DNA of 18,185 nt from Thaumarchaeota archaeon SCGC AAA007-O23 (GTDB lineage: Archaea > Thermoproteota > Nitrososphaeria > Nitrososphaerales > Nitrosopumilaceae), in the NCBI GenBank assembly GCA_000402075.1, contig ARWO01000009.1, forward strand, positions 1 through 18,185. The letters are read 5' to 3'. A model generated the notes under the pieces. That model had not been told where the DNA came from, searched no databases, and saw only the letters and a program-made list of their open reading frames with translations. The first letter of the stretch is position 1; every line of letters starts with the position of its first letter. Below, piece after piece: positions 1 through 6,585 of this stretch. The position numbers and the translations under genes are program-made.

Positions 1-391
1 CTGCTGGTTCTGGTTTAGCTGCTGGTTCTGGTTCTACTTTTAGAGATTGCTCTTCCTTTTCTGGTTCTACTTGAGATGGTTCTACCTTTTGTGGTTCAGT
101 TTTTTCCTCTTCTTTTTCTATTGATTCTTCTTCACCTTCATATTTTGACACTAAAACATAACCCTCGTCAGTTTTTGTCATTCGAACTCTGATTTTTCTA
201 GGTGGATGTTTTATGCCTCTGGCCCAAAGTAAGTGGCTCACATCTTCTTCAATCTTAACTTGTTCTATCTTCAAATGATGTCTAGCAAACTCCTTGATCA
301 TATTTACTGCTCTTTTAGCGCGCTGATTATCAGGAGAAAGTAATACTTTTCCTAGATTAACTGTATAAACACGTTCAACATCCTGAGACAT
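1..391 (-). CDS. rpl31e: Large ribosomal subunit protein L31e, C-terminus cut by window edge
   Basis: Structural protein of the archaeal 50S subunit, found near the peptide exit tunnel in this family. I translated it by hand from an ATG at 391. It opens MSQDVERVYTVNLGKVLLSP and continues with ...RAKRAVNMIKEFARHHLK... and ...LLWARGIKHPPRKIRVRM..., the typical L31e core (residues 1 to about 85). After the core comes an unusual tail rich in Glu, Lys, Pro and Val, with repeated VEP/EPEPA units, still open at base 1 (130 residues visible). L31e proteins are usually around 80-120 residues, so the tail is long. The ATG lies immediately after the L39e stop codon, so the two genes are co-transcribed and probably translationally coupled. 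The core identification is firm; the true length is unknown. Confidence 0.9.
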   Translation of the reverse strand, partial: MSQDVERVYTVNLGKVLLSPDNQRAKRAVNMIKEFARHHLKIEQVKIEEDVSHLLWARGIKHPPRKIRVRMTKTDEGYVLVSKYEGEEESIEKEEEKTEPQKVEPSQVEPEKEEQSLKVEPEPAAKPEPA

Positions 392-550
392 CTAACCCAC
401 TTCCACATCAGTCTGTCTCCAAGCTCTACGTTTAGGATTAGTTCTTACTGTTTTGTTGGTTCTCATAATAACCCATGCTGGAACAGGCTTTGTTTCTTTT
501 TGTTTTTTTAATAGGCGTATCTTCCTACCTGAATGCTTACGTGCTGCCAT
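392..550 (-). CDS. rpl39e: Large ribosomal subunit protein L39e
   Basis: A 52-residue, strongly basic protein, translated by hand. It opens MAARKHSGRKIRLLKKQKET and has the conserved PVPAWVIMRTN core and the C-terminal NPKRRAWRQTD-type motif of L39e. L39e lines the peptide exit tunnel of archaeal and eukaryotic ribosomes. The length is right for the family (about 50 residues). It is first in a two-gene unit with L31e: its TAG stop (392-394) touches the L31e ATG with no gap. A TATA-like element lies about 28 nt upstream, so the mRNA should have little or no leader. Confidence 0.93.
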   Translation of the reverse strand: MAARKHSGRKIRLLKKQKETKPVPAWVIMRTNKTVRTNPKRRAWRQTDVEVG

Positions 551-574
551 AAAATTTCAGGCATGATAAGCTCT

Positions 575-588
575 TTTTAAATTAAACT
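575..588 (-). promoter_or_regulatory. TATA-like promoter of L39e-L31e
   Basis: Read on the minus strand, this stretch contains TTTAATTTAAAAAG, an AT-rich archaeal TATA-type box centred about 28 nt before the L39e ATG at 550. With the usual archaeal spacing of about 25 nt from TATA box to start site, transcription would begin at or just before the start codon. Assigned by position and composition only. Confidence 0.45.
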
Positions 589-606
589 AAAATAATGACA
601 TAGATC

Positions 607-1170
607 TTAAAGCAGGTTTTTCTTAGAAAGTAAAGTATTGATTTGTTTTAGCATTCTTGCAGAGGCACCCCAAATATTGTATTTTTCAAATGTAAATGTG
701 TGCATTTCTTTTATTGAACGATGTTCTGGAAGATTGTCCTCAGCCATAGTATTCAAAAAAGATATGAGTGGTATATGCAATATAGATTCCACCTCAGAAT
801 TTGCAGTCAGAGATGGAACTGTATCCAAAATAGCTATAAACGGTGTGATCTTATACTTGGAGTTTAGTGTAATCACGCTATCTAGCTTACCTACAACCTG
901 TTCCTTTGACACCTCTAGACGTAATTCTTCTTTTGTTTCACGAATTGCGGTTTCCAGCAAGTCTTTATCTTTTGCACACCACTTACCACCTGGAAATGCT
1001 ATCTCACCAGCATGCACTTTCAAAGTTTTTGCTTTTTCTGTCATAATTACAAATGGATCTTTTCCATAAATAATAATCAAAACTGATGCAAGCTCGTTTT
1101 CATCTAATCCAGCCAGTGGTGTTGTATGAATTTCACTTGTTAAGGCAGAACGTATTTGTCCAATATCCAT
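607..1170 (-). CDS. Nudix hydrolase, NudL/CoA-pyrophosphatase-like
   Basis: A 187-residue Nudix-fold hydrolase. Residues 52-62 read VHAGEIAFPGG and residues 77-82 read RETKEE. This is the extended pattern of the NudL/UPF0035 group (HxGxxxFPGG upstream of RExxEE), in which the last Gly of the classical Nudix box is often replaced, as here (Arg). NudL-type enzymes cleave the diphosphate of coenzyme A or its derivatives using Mg2+ bound by the RExxEE glutamates; other nucleoside diphosphate substrates are possible. No signal peptide or membrane segment is seen, so it should be cytoplasmic. It is divergent from the methionine unit (start codons 52 nt apart) and lies 56 nt upstream of L39e on the same strand. 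Family is certain; substrate is inferred. Confidence 0.82.
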   Translation of the reverse strand: MDIGQIRSALTSEIHTTPLAGLDENELASVLIIIYGKDPFVIMTEKAKTLKVHAGEIAFPGGKWCAKDKDLLETAIRETKEELRLEVSKEQVVGKLDSVITLNSKYKITPFIAILDTVPSLTANSEVESILHIPLISFLNTMAEDNLPEHRSIKEMHTFTFEKYNIWGASARMLKQINTLLSKKNLL

Positions 1171-1222
1171 ATCAGAAAAAAAGCGTTGTATGTTATTGAT
1201 TTATCGATCAAAGGTTTTAATC

Positions 1223-1978
1223 ATGTATAATCAAAAACCATCTATGACCGTTAGGTATGAGATAAACCCACCTAAAATTTCTGATGATGGGCAAGACGTT
1301 AGAAATGTTCTATTTGAAAGGATTGAAACTATAAGTTCTGTATGTAATGGAATTCATCTTACTGATTCTGTACTAGGAATTCCAAGAGTTTCTCCTTTTG
1401 AAATTGCAAAACAAATACGAGAATCCAATAAAAAAACCAAACTTACCTGTAGTTTGAGAGTTAGAGGTAAAAATCTAAATGACATTGAAAAAATAGTGGA
1501 GCAGTCAGTTGGTACAGTTGATGGTATACTTGTGTTAATGGGTGACAAATCTAATGCAATGTCAAACAAAGACAATCTAATTCCAAGCCAAGTTGTTAAG
1601 ACTCTAAACGATAATGGATTAGGTAAAAAGACTGAACTGTTTCTTTCGATTCCAAGTAACCCAAACTTTGCAAAAATTCAAAAAAAAATTGATGCCAAGC
1701 CTGCAGGATTTTTTACGCAAGTAATTCATTCAAAGGAACAAATTGAAAAAATTTCTGACAGGCTAAAACCTAATGGCTTTAAGATTATCCCGTGCTTGCT
1801 TCTTCCATCGCACAAAAATTCAAAATCTGCAGAATTTCTCAAAATTGATTGGTCAGATTACAAAGAAAACATTGTTGGGTTTATCAACGAAATATGTGGT
1901 ATAACTGATGATATTCTCATTACTTCGCCAAATGATTTTAAAAGGGCGTATGAAACAATTTCAAAGTTAGCAAGTTGA
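1223..1978 (+). CDS. Methylenetetrahydrofolate reductase-like protein (MTHFR fold)
   Basis: About 251 residues. It resembles a short MTHFR/MetF TIM barrel: YEINPPK near the N-terminus matches the FEFFPPK motif that carries the catalytic Glu; TCSLRVRGKNLNDIE matches the 'HLTC...' strand; and GILVLMGDK matches 'ILALRGD', whose Asp contacts flavin in MetF. MTHFR makes 5-methyl-THF, the methyl donor for folate-dependent MetE, and this gene overlaps a MetE-like gene by 4 nt, which supports a methyl-supply role. Sequence similarity to classical MetF is modest, so the cofactor (folate or another pterin) is uncertain. I chose the ATG at 1223, giving MYNQKPSMTVRYE. An in-frame ATG at 1190 would add 11 residues that do not look like the family and would overlap the likely promoter. 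Confidence 0.68.
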   Translation: MYNQKPSMTVRYEINPPKISDDGQDVRNVLFERIETISSVCNGIHLTDSVLGIPRVSPFEIAKQIRESNKKTKLTCSLRVRGKNLNDIEKIVEQSVGTVDGILVLMGDKSNAMSNKDNLIPSQVVKTLNDNGLGKKTELFLSIPSNPNFAKIQKKIDAKPAGFFTQVIHSKEQIEKISDRLKPNGFKIIPCLLLPSHKNSKSAEFLKIDWSDYKENIVGFINEICGITDDILITSPNDFKRAYETISKLAS

Positions 1979-2901
1979 TTTCGTCATATACATTTGGAAT
2001 TTATCCACGCTCAGAGGAATTGATTGAGGCGACTAGAAAGAATACTGAAAACCTAGATTCGCTCTTTCAAAGTGAAACTGAGGAATACATCTCTATACAA
2101 AAAAATGCAGACATTGGTTTTATTTCAGACCCCTTGCTAAAATGGGATGATATCTTTAGACCGTTTTCAAATTTATCAGGAGTTACCCCCACCGCATTAA
2201 ACAGAATTTATGAAATGAATACGTTTTATCGCGTATTATCTTTTGATGGATCTGCTTTCACTGATGGTGGTAATACGGTTAAATCTAACTTAGATTCATC
2301 ACTGCCAAAAAACAAAACTGTTGCTATTCCAGAACCATTTACATTTGCTGAACTACATACTAGTAATGAGTTCAAAAGGAAGGAAGACTTTGTGATCAAT
2401 CTTGCAAAAATGCTAAGAGTAGAAATAGATTCTTTAGTTGAATCAGGCTTTGAAGTAATCCAACTTTTAGCGCCATCAATTGCATACAATAAGGAAGTTG
2501 ACTTTGGCGTTGTTTCTGATGCGCTAAAGATAATCACTGATGGATTAAAGGCAAAAACAATTCTTCACACATATTTCGGAGACGTCTCAACAAAGATTGA
2601 AAGTCTTTTGGATTTGCCTGTTTCTGGCTTAGGATTCGATATAACCACAACACCAGCAAGTTCGATAGAAAAACACAGTTTTTCAGACAAATTACTTACG
2701 ATAGGCATAATCAATTCGTTCAATACTGCAATTGAAAAACCACAAGAATGCATCAAGCAGGTAGATGAAATTAATGCACAGGCAAAGCCAAAAGAATCCT
2801 ATGTCAGTAATAATTTTGATTTGGAATACGTGCCAAAGGAATTTGCTATAAGTAAAATATCCGTCCTTGGAGAAATTGCAAGAGGTGCGAAAGATGTCTA
2901 A
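1975..2901 (+). CDS. MetE-like protein lacking zinc ligands (MetE N-domain-like)
   Basis: A 308-residue MetE-family barrel opening MISSYTFGIYPRSEEL. It lacks what a catalytic MetE core needs. Where the catalytic paralogue next door has HAC (zinc ligands), this one has HTYFGDV at residues 198-204, so Cys is replaced by Tyr. The IQIDEP substrate strand is replaced by IQLLAPS, and no NPDCGLR motif with the last zinc Cys exists. LHTYFGD-type sequence resembles the N-terminal, non-catalytic barrel of full-length MetE, which helps bind folate. It starts with TTG at 1975, overlapping the upstream TGA (TTGA), and its end overlaps the next gene by 8 nt, so translation is probably coupled. I infer a partner subunit for the following MetE core. 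A separate function cannot be excluded. Confidence 0.66.
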   Translation: MISSYTFGIYPRSEELIEATRKNTENLDSLFQSETEEYISIQKNADIGFISDPLLKWDDIFRPFSNLSGVTPTALNRIYEMNTFYRVLSFDGSAFTDGGNTVKSNLDSSLPKNKTVAIPEPFTFAELHTSNEFKRKEDFVINLAKMLRVEIDSLVESGFEVIQLLAPSIAYNKEVDFGVVSDALKIITDGLKAKTILHTYFGDVSTKIESLLDLPVSGLGFDITTTPASSIEKHSFSDKLLTIGIINSFNTAIEKPQECIKQVDEINAQAKPKESYVSNNFDLEYVPKEFAISKISVLGEIARGAKDV

Positions 2902-3904
2902 GTTATTCCCAACACAGGAAATTGGTAGTCTTAAGAAACCAGCAGATATGCTGAAAAAAGTAAAGGATCCAAACGCTTCAGATGAAGAAAAAATCAAAGT
3001 AAGAAATGATGCTGCACTTTTGAATATCAAGACTCTTGAGGATATTGGACTTGACATTGTTTACGATGGTGAAGTACGCCGTGTTGAAATGTATGAGGAA
3101 CCAGTAAGATACGTAGATGGATTTGAATTTGCAGGTAGGGTTCGTTCATGGGATAACAAATACTATAAGAAAGCAAGAGTCGTGGGACCAGTCGCCTTTA
3201 AACAAAACTTCCATGCAGAAGAATTCAACTTTGTAAAAGATAATTCAAAAAAAGAACTTAAGGTTCCAGTGACAGGTGCGTATACTCTAGCAGACTGGTC
3301 ATATGATGAACACTACAAATCAAAGGATGAGCTTATACTAGCACTGGCAAGGAATGTTGTTAGACCGCTAGTAAAAGATCTAGTAGGATTAGGGGCAAAA
3401 ATTATTCAGATTGATGAACCAGCTGCAACTACACACCCATCTGAAATGGATATTTTTAGAGAGTCTATCAACGAATCTGTAAAGGGAATAGATGCAAAGT
3501 TTGTGGTTCATGCATGTTTTTCTGGAAACGATTACAAGGCACTGGCACCACAGATGCCAGAAATTAAGGCAGAACAATACACATTAGAATTTGCAAACCG
3601 TGATACATGGAACACAGGACTTGGTGATGACGCAAGAAAAGGATTTCAGGTCTTGAAACTTTTCAAGGAACATGGATTCGAGGGTGAAATCGGAATTGGT
3701 GTATCTGATGTTCATGTAAATGAAATAGAATCTCCTGAGCTCATAAGAGACAGAATACTATATGCAGCAAAAGCGTTGGATGATCCCACAAAGGTGTATG
3801 TCAACCCTGACTGTGGTCTACGAACAAGAACAAGAGAGGTTTCTTTTGACAAAATTAGAACAATGGTAAAGGGAGCTGAACTTGCTAGGGAAGAAATCAA
3901 GTAA
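2894..3904 (+). CDS. metE: Cobalamin-independent methionine synthase, catalytic core (core MetE)
   Basis: A 336-residue enzyme corresponding to the catalytic C-terminal half of MetE. It transfers a methyl group to homocysteine to make methionine. All zinc ligands are visible: H206 and C208 in VVHACFSG, E232 in TLEFANRD and C307 in NPDCGLRTR. IQIDEPA (171-177) is the conserved acidic strand that binds homocysteine. The N-terminal barrel of bacterial MetE (about 750 residues) is absent, but the preceding gene may supply it. I chose the ATG at 2894, not an upstream in-frame ATG at 2867, because AGAGGTG sits at 2881-2887 at Shine-Dalgarno distance and MSKLFPTQEIGSLKKP is a normal family start. 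The gene overlaps the previous one by 8 nt. The methyl donor (folate or other) is not shown by the sequence. Confidence 0.88.
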   Translation: MSKLFPTQEIGSLKKPADMLKKVKDPNASDEEKIKVRNDAALLNIKTLEDIGLDIVYDGEVRRVEMYEEPVRYVDGFEFAGRVRSWDNKYYKKARVVGPVAFKQNFHAEEFNFVKDNSKKELKVPVTGAYTLADWSYDEHYKSKDELILALARNVVRPLVKDLVGLGAKIIQIDEPAATTHPSEMDIFRESINESVKGIDAKFVVHACFSGNDYKALAPQMPEIKAEQYTLEFANRDTWNTGLGDDARKGFQVLKLFKEHGFEGEIGIGVSDVHVNEIESPELIRDRILYAAKALDDPTKVYVNPDCGLRTRTREVSFDKIRTMVKGAELAREEIK

Positions 3905-3914
3905 TTTTTAAAAA
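3905..3914. terminator. Possible bidirectional poly-T terminator
   Basis: The 10-bp self-complementary tract TTTTTAAAAA fills most of the 12-nt gap between the convergent metE and ABC permease genes. It gives a T5 run downstream of the stop codon on each strand. Archaeal RNA polymerase terminates at short T runs, so one tract could serve both operons. This is inferred from position and sequence. Confidence 0.4.
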
Positions 3915-3916
3915 CT

Positions 3917-4675
3917 CTAGCGTAATCCCCATCTGGTCATAACCTTATCTTCAATTTTCTTAAAGACAACTCCGTCAACCAGTATTCCAATACCCATTAT
4001 TACCAGCATTATTGCTATCACCTGAGATACGTCGTTAAGCTGACGACCAACATTAAGAAGGAAACCAAGACCTAGGAATGAGAATAAGAGTTCTGCACCG
4101 ATTACACCTCTCCAGGCAAATGCCCAACCCTGCTTGAATCCAGACATGATAAATGGAAATGCCGCAGGAATTAATATGGAAGTTATAAGTTGGCCTTCTT
4201 TCGCACCCATGTTTCGTGCAGCTTCAATGTAGGAAGGGTTGATGTTCTTCACGCCAGTATAGGTGTTGATTGTTACAGCAAATATCGCACCAATAGTTAC
4301 GACAAAAATAATTCCAGTGTCTGTAAGACCAAACCAAAGAATGGCGAGTGGTACCCAGGCTATGGATGGAATTGACTGTAGTCCAAGAACCAAAGAACCG
4401 ATTGTTTGGTTAACAGTTTCGACTCTTGCCATAAAAATTCCAAGTAGCAAGCCACCAGCAATAGCTATTGATAAGCCAATGCTCAGTCTCAATAAGCTTG
4501 TTCCAATTCCATAAAACAGACTTGCATCAGCAATTCCATACGCTAGGTCTTCTGCAACATCTACTGGCGATGGAAAAATATTGTCAGGCCAAATATCAGC
4601 ACTGTCAAGACCCTGCCATACTATAATTATCATTGCGTAAAAGCCAATTTTTTTCGCAAGTGTACTTGATTTCAT
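3917..4675 (-). CDS. ABC transporter permease, nitrate/sulfonate/taurine (SsuC/TauC) family
   Basis: A 252-residue inner-membrane permease with about six hydrophobic segments, for example near residues 10-22, 58-82, 97-116, 121-140 and 217-236. The conserved EAA loop that docks the ATPase is EAARNMGAKEGQLITSILIP at 151-170. SIPSIAWVPLAILWFGL (101-117) is typical of the SsuC/TauC/NrtB family. Transporters of this family import nitrate, alkanesulfonates, taurine, or pyrimidine precursors of thiamine. It is last in a three-gene minus-strand operon (binding protein, ATPase, permease), 9 nt after the ATPase gene. The family is clear; the substrate is not. Confidence 0.88.
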   Translation of the reverse strand: MKSSTLAKKIGFYAMIIIVWQGLDSADIWPDNIFPSPVDVAEDLAYGIADASLFYGIGTSLLRLSIGLSIAIAGGLLLGIFMARVETVNQTIGSLVLGLQSIPSIAWVPLAILWFGLTDTGIIFVVTIGAIFAVTINTYTGVKNINPSYIEAARNMGAKEGQLITSILIPAAFPFIMSGFKQGWAFAWRGVIGAELLFSFLGLGFLLNVGRQLNDVSQVIAIMLVIMGIGILVDGVVFKKIEDKVMTRWGLR

Positions 4676-4684
4676 TTTTTCAAC

Positions 4685-5440
4685 CTACTTTTTGACCTCA
4701 GGTCGTAATTCTGCCAAAATTTTTTGCTGGTACGGCAAAAGATTTTCGTCTTCTGATATCCTAGGACGTTTATAATCAATCTTGAATTCCTTCTTAATCT
4801 TTGCAGGTCTGTGAGTAAACACCAATACACGTGTACCCAACATAACTGCCTCAGCAACATTGTGAGTAACAAAAACTATGGTTTTCTTTGTCTTCTGCCA
4901 GATTAACTGCATTTCTACTAGCAATAGATCTCTAGTCTGTGGATCAAGTGCCGCAAACGGTTCATCCATGAGTAATACATCAGGTTCCATTACCAAGGCT
5001 CTAGCTATGGCAACACGCTGCTTCATTCCAGTAGAAAGCTGGTAAGTGTAAGAAGTTGCAAATTGGGTAAGCTGCATCATGTCTAGGTACCTATGTGAAA
5101 TCTGATTTCGTTTTTCTTTTGGAATGCCAGCTATTTTGAGTCCATACTCCACATTATCTTCAACATTCAACCATGGAAACAAAGCGCCCTCTTGAAACAC
5201 CATTATTCTGTCTGGTCCAGTATTGGTTAGTGGTTGATTATCAAGTAAAATTTCACCGCCGTCTGGTTTTTCTAACCCTGCCGTAATTCTTAGAAAAGTG
5301 GATTTGCCACAGCCTGAAGGGCCAACAATACAGACAAACTCACCATCCTCAACATTTAGATCAATTCCATCTAACGTCTTTAGTGGTTTTCCGTCATGCG
5401 TGAAATATTTTTCAATATTTCTAGATTCTAGTTTACCCAT
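4685..5440 (-). CDS. ABC transporter ATP-binding protein, SsuB/TauB family
   Basis: A 251-residue ATPase that powers the adjacent permease. Visible motifs: Walker A GPSGCGKST (40-48), Q-loop Gln in VFQEGALFPW (83), signature LSTGMKQR (135-142), Walker B VLLMDE (155-160), D-loop AALD (163-166) and switch His in FVTHNVAEA. The signature has Thr where most relatives have Gly (LSGGM), a mild oddity that probably still works. The order of motifs and ...FPWLNVEDNVEYGL match SsuB/TauB/NrtD-type ATPases. Its first 8 nt overlap the end of the binding-protein gene, indicating coupled translation. Confidence 0.9.
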   Translation of the reverse strand: MGKLESRNIEKYFTHDGKPLKTLDGIDLNVEDGEFVCIVGPSGCGKSTFLRITAGLEKPDGGEILLDNQPLTNTGPDRIMVFQEGALFPWLNVEDNVEYGLKIAGIPKEKRNQISHRYLDMMQLTQFATSYTYQLSTGMKQRVAIARALVMEPDVLLMDEPFAALDPQTRDLLLVEMQLIWQKTKKTIVFVTHNVAEAVMLGTRVLVFTHRPAKIKKEFKIDYKRPRISEDENLLPYQQKILAELRPEVKK

Positions 5441-6467
5441 TTAGCTGTTTCACCATTGCATTCAGATTTAAATCCGGCTGATAAAAAATTCCGTCTAAAT
5501 TGTAACCAGTTCTTCCAAGATATCCCAATGAATCAGCACGCTCTGCAAATGTTAACACTGAATTTTTAATTGGGTCAGATGTAATTGTTAAATTTGAAAA
5601 TGACTCATCAATAATTTTTGTTGGTAATGATTTTCCCATATGTTTTTTCAAAAAGCTTTCGAAGATGGATTTTGATTGCTCTGGATTCGAATTAATCCAT
5701 GCAACAGTTTCCTTGTGTGATTTTAACCAATTTTGAACAAGTTCATGGTTGTTCTCAAGATAATCTGTCCTAGCTACCAGAAGTACCGATGCAAATTGTT
5801 CATTTGGCCACAACTTTTCTTCGTTGAATAGTCTAACTCCATCAAGATCTTGTACCAACATTGTAGCCCAAGGCTCTGGTACCCAAGCTCCATCAATGTC
5901 ACCTTTTGCAAATAAAGTATAGATATCAGGGTTTGAAATATTCAAAACAAATACAGTTCCACCTTTTTCAACTGGTTTTAGATCATTTGATGCAAGATAA
6001 TATCTAAGAGACACGTCCTGACTATTACTAATTTGTGGCGAAGCAATACGTTTTCCATCAAAGTTCTCAATTGAATCCAAGCCAGAGTTTGGTTGTATAA
6101 TAAAACTTGCACCGCCACTGGCTGCCCCAGATAAAATCCTGATATCTTTTCCATAAGATTTTAAAAATCCGTTGATTACTGGGCCTGGTCCAACATAAGC
6201 TACATCAATGGAAGAGGCAAAGATAGATTCTATAACTTGTGGGCCGCTATCAAAAAGTTTAGTTTCGATTTTAATCTGTTCTCCAATTCCTTTTTCAAAA
6301 ATTCCATTTTCTATTCCAACTATGGGCACTGCATGCCCTATGCTAGGAAAAAATGCTACTCTAATCTTACTCTGACTTGACTGATCCAAGCTACCACCTA
6401 TTGTAACAATTACAGATATCGCTATTATTGACACAATTCCGAGTGTGACTGCCGTTGAAATTTTCAT
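5433..6467 (-). CDS. ABC transporter substrate-binding protein, SsuA/NrtA/TauA-like
   Basis: A 344-residue extracytoplasmic binding protein. Residues about 5-24 form one hydrophobic helix after a short basic start. No lipobox Cys follows, so it is probably held by an uncleaved N-terminal anchor or released by signal peptidase. The mature part starts with KIRVAFFPSIGHAVP and contains DVAYVGPGPVINGFL, then GKRIASPQISNSQDVSLRYY and GDIDGAWVPEPWA. These are hallmark strands of the NMT1/SsuA-type two-lobed fold that binds sulfonates, nitrate, bicarbonate or thiamine precursors. The ligand cannot be read from sequence. The gene opens the operon and is divergent from argG. Its TATA-like box lies about 27 nt before the ATG. 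Confidence 0.86.
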   Translation of the reverse strand: MKISTAVTLGIVSIIAISVIVTIGGSLDQSSQSKIRVAFFPSIGHAVPIVGIENGIFEKGIGEQIKIETKLFDSGPQVIESIFASSIDVAYVGPGPVINGFLKSYGKDIRILSGAASGGASFIIQPNSGLDSIENFDGKRIASPQISNSQDVSLRYYLASNDLKPVEKGGTVFVLNISNPDIYTLFAKGDIDGAWVPEPWATMLVQDLDGVRLFNEEKLWPNEQFASVLLVARTDYLENNHELVQNWLKSHKETVAWINSNPEQSKSIFESFLKKHMGKSLPTKIIDESFSNLTITSDPIKNSVLTFAERADSLGYLGRTGYNLDGIFYQPDLNLNAMVKQLNG

Positions 6468-6488
6468 AAAACAGCGTTATAATTCAGG

Positions 6489-6499
6489 GATAAATAGTG
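6489..6499 (-). promoter_or_regulatory. TATA-like promoter of the ABC transporter operon
   Basis: The minus strand reads CACTATTTATC here, centred about 27 nt before the ATG at 6467. This is the spacing expected for an archaeal TATA box with a nearly leaderless transcript. Called from position only. Confidence 0.4.
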
Positions 6500-6547
6500 A
6501 TCGGATTTTAGCTCCAGCTATTACAAAACAACTAAAAATATTCAGAA

Positions 6548-6560
6548 CAAAGAGATAAAT
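6548..6560 (+). promoter_or_regulatory. Possible TATA-like promoter of argG
   Basis: The stretch CAAAGAGATAAAT ends about 26 nt before the argG ATG at 6586. It is weaker than a canonical TTTAWA box. Another AT-rich block (AAAAATATTC near 6534-6543) lies further up and could serve instead. The 118-nt gap to the divergent ABC operon otherwise shows only AT-rich sequence. Confidence 0.3.
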
Positions 6561-6585
6561 GCAAAACATGTAACTCATTTGCCTT

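Noticed and set aside
1..110. Repeated 'ctggttct' units suggesting a CRISPR or tandem DNA repeat
   Set aside because: Units are irregular, in frame with L31e and encode its VEP/EPEPA tail. There are no spacers.
638..1069. 143-residue plus-strand open frame
   Set aside because: It lies entirely opposite the Nudix gene, whose Nudix motifs are clear. Its own translation is Ser/Phe-rich with no recognisable domain, typical of an antisense shadow.
1190..1222. Upstream ATG for the MTHFR-like gene
   Set aside because: The extra 11 residues do not resemble the family, and the sequence looks like promoter (TTGATTTATC) about 20-25 nt before the ATG at 1223.
2867..2893. Upstream ATG for core metE
   Set aside because: It lies deep inside the previous gene, while the ATG at 2894 has AGAGGTG at the right distance and a normal family N-terminus.
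6509..6520. TAGCT-cc-AGCTA inverted repeat between the ABC operon and argG
   Set aside because: The arms are only 5 bp and do not extend, no second copy was seen, and it is not aligned with either promoter. Likely chance in AT-rich DNA.
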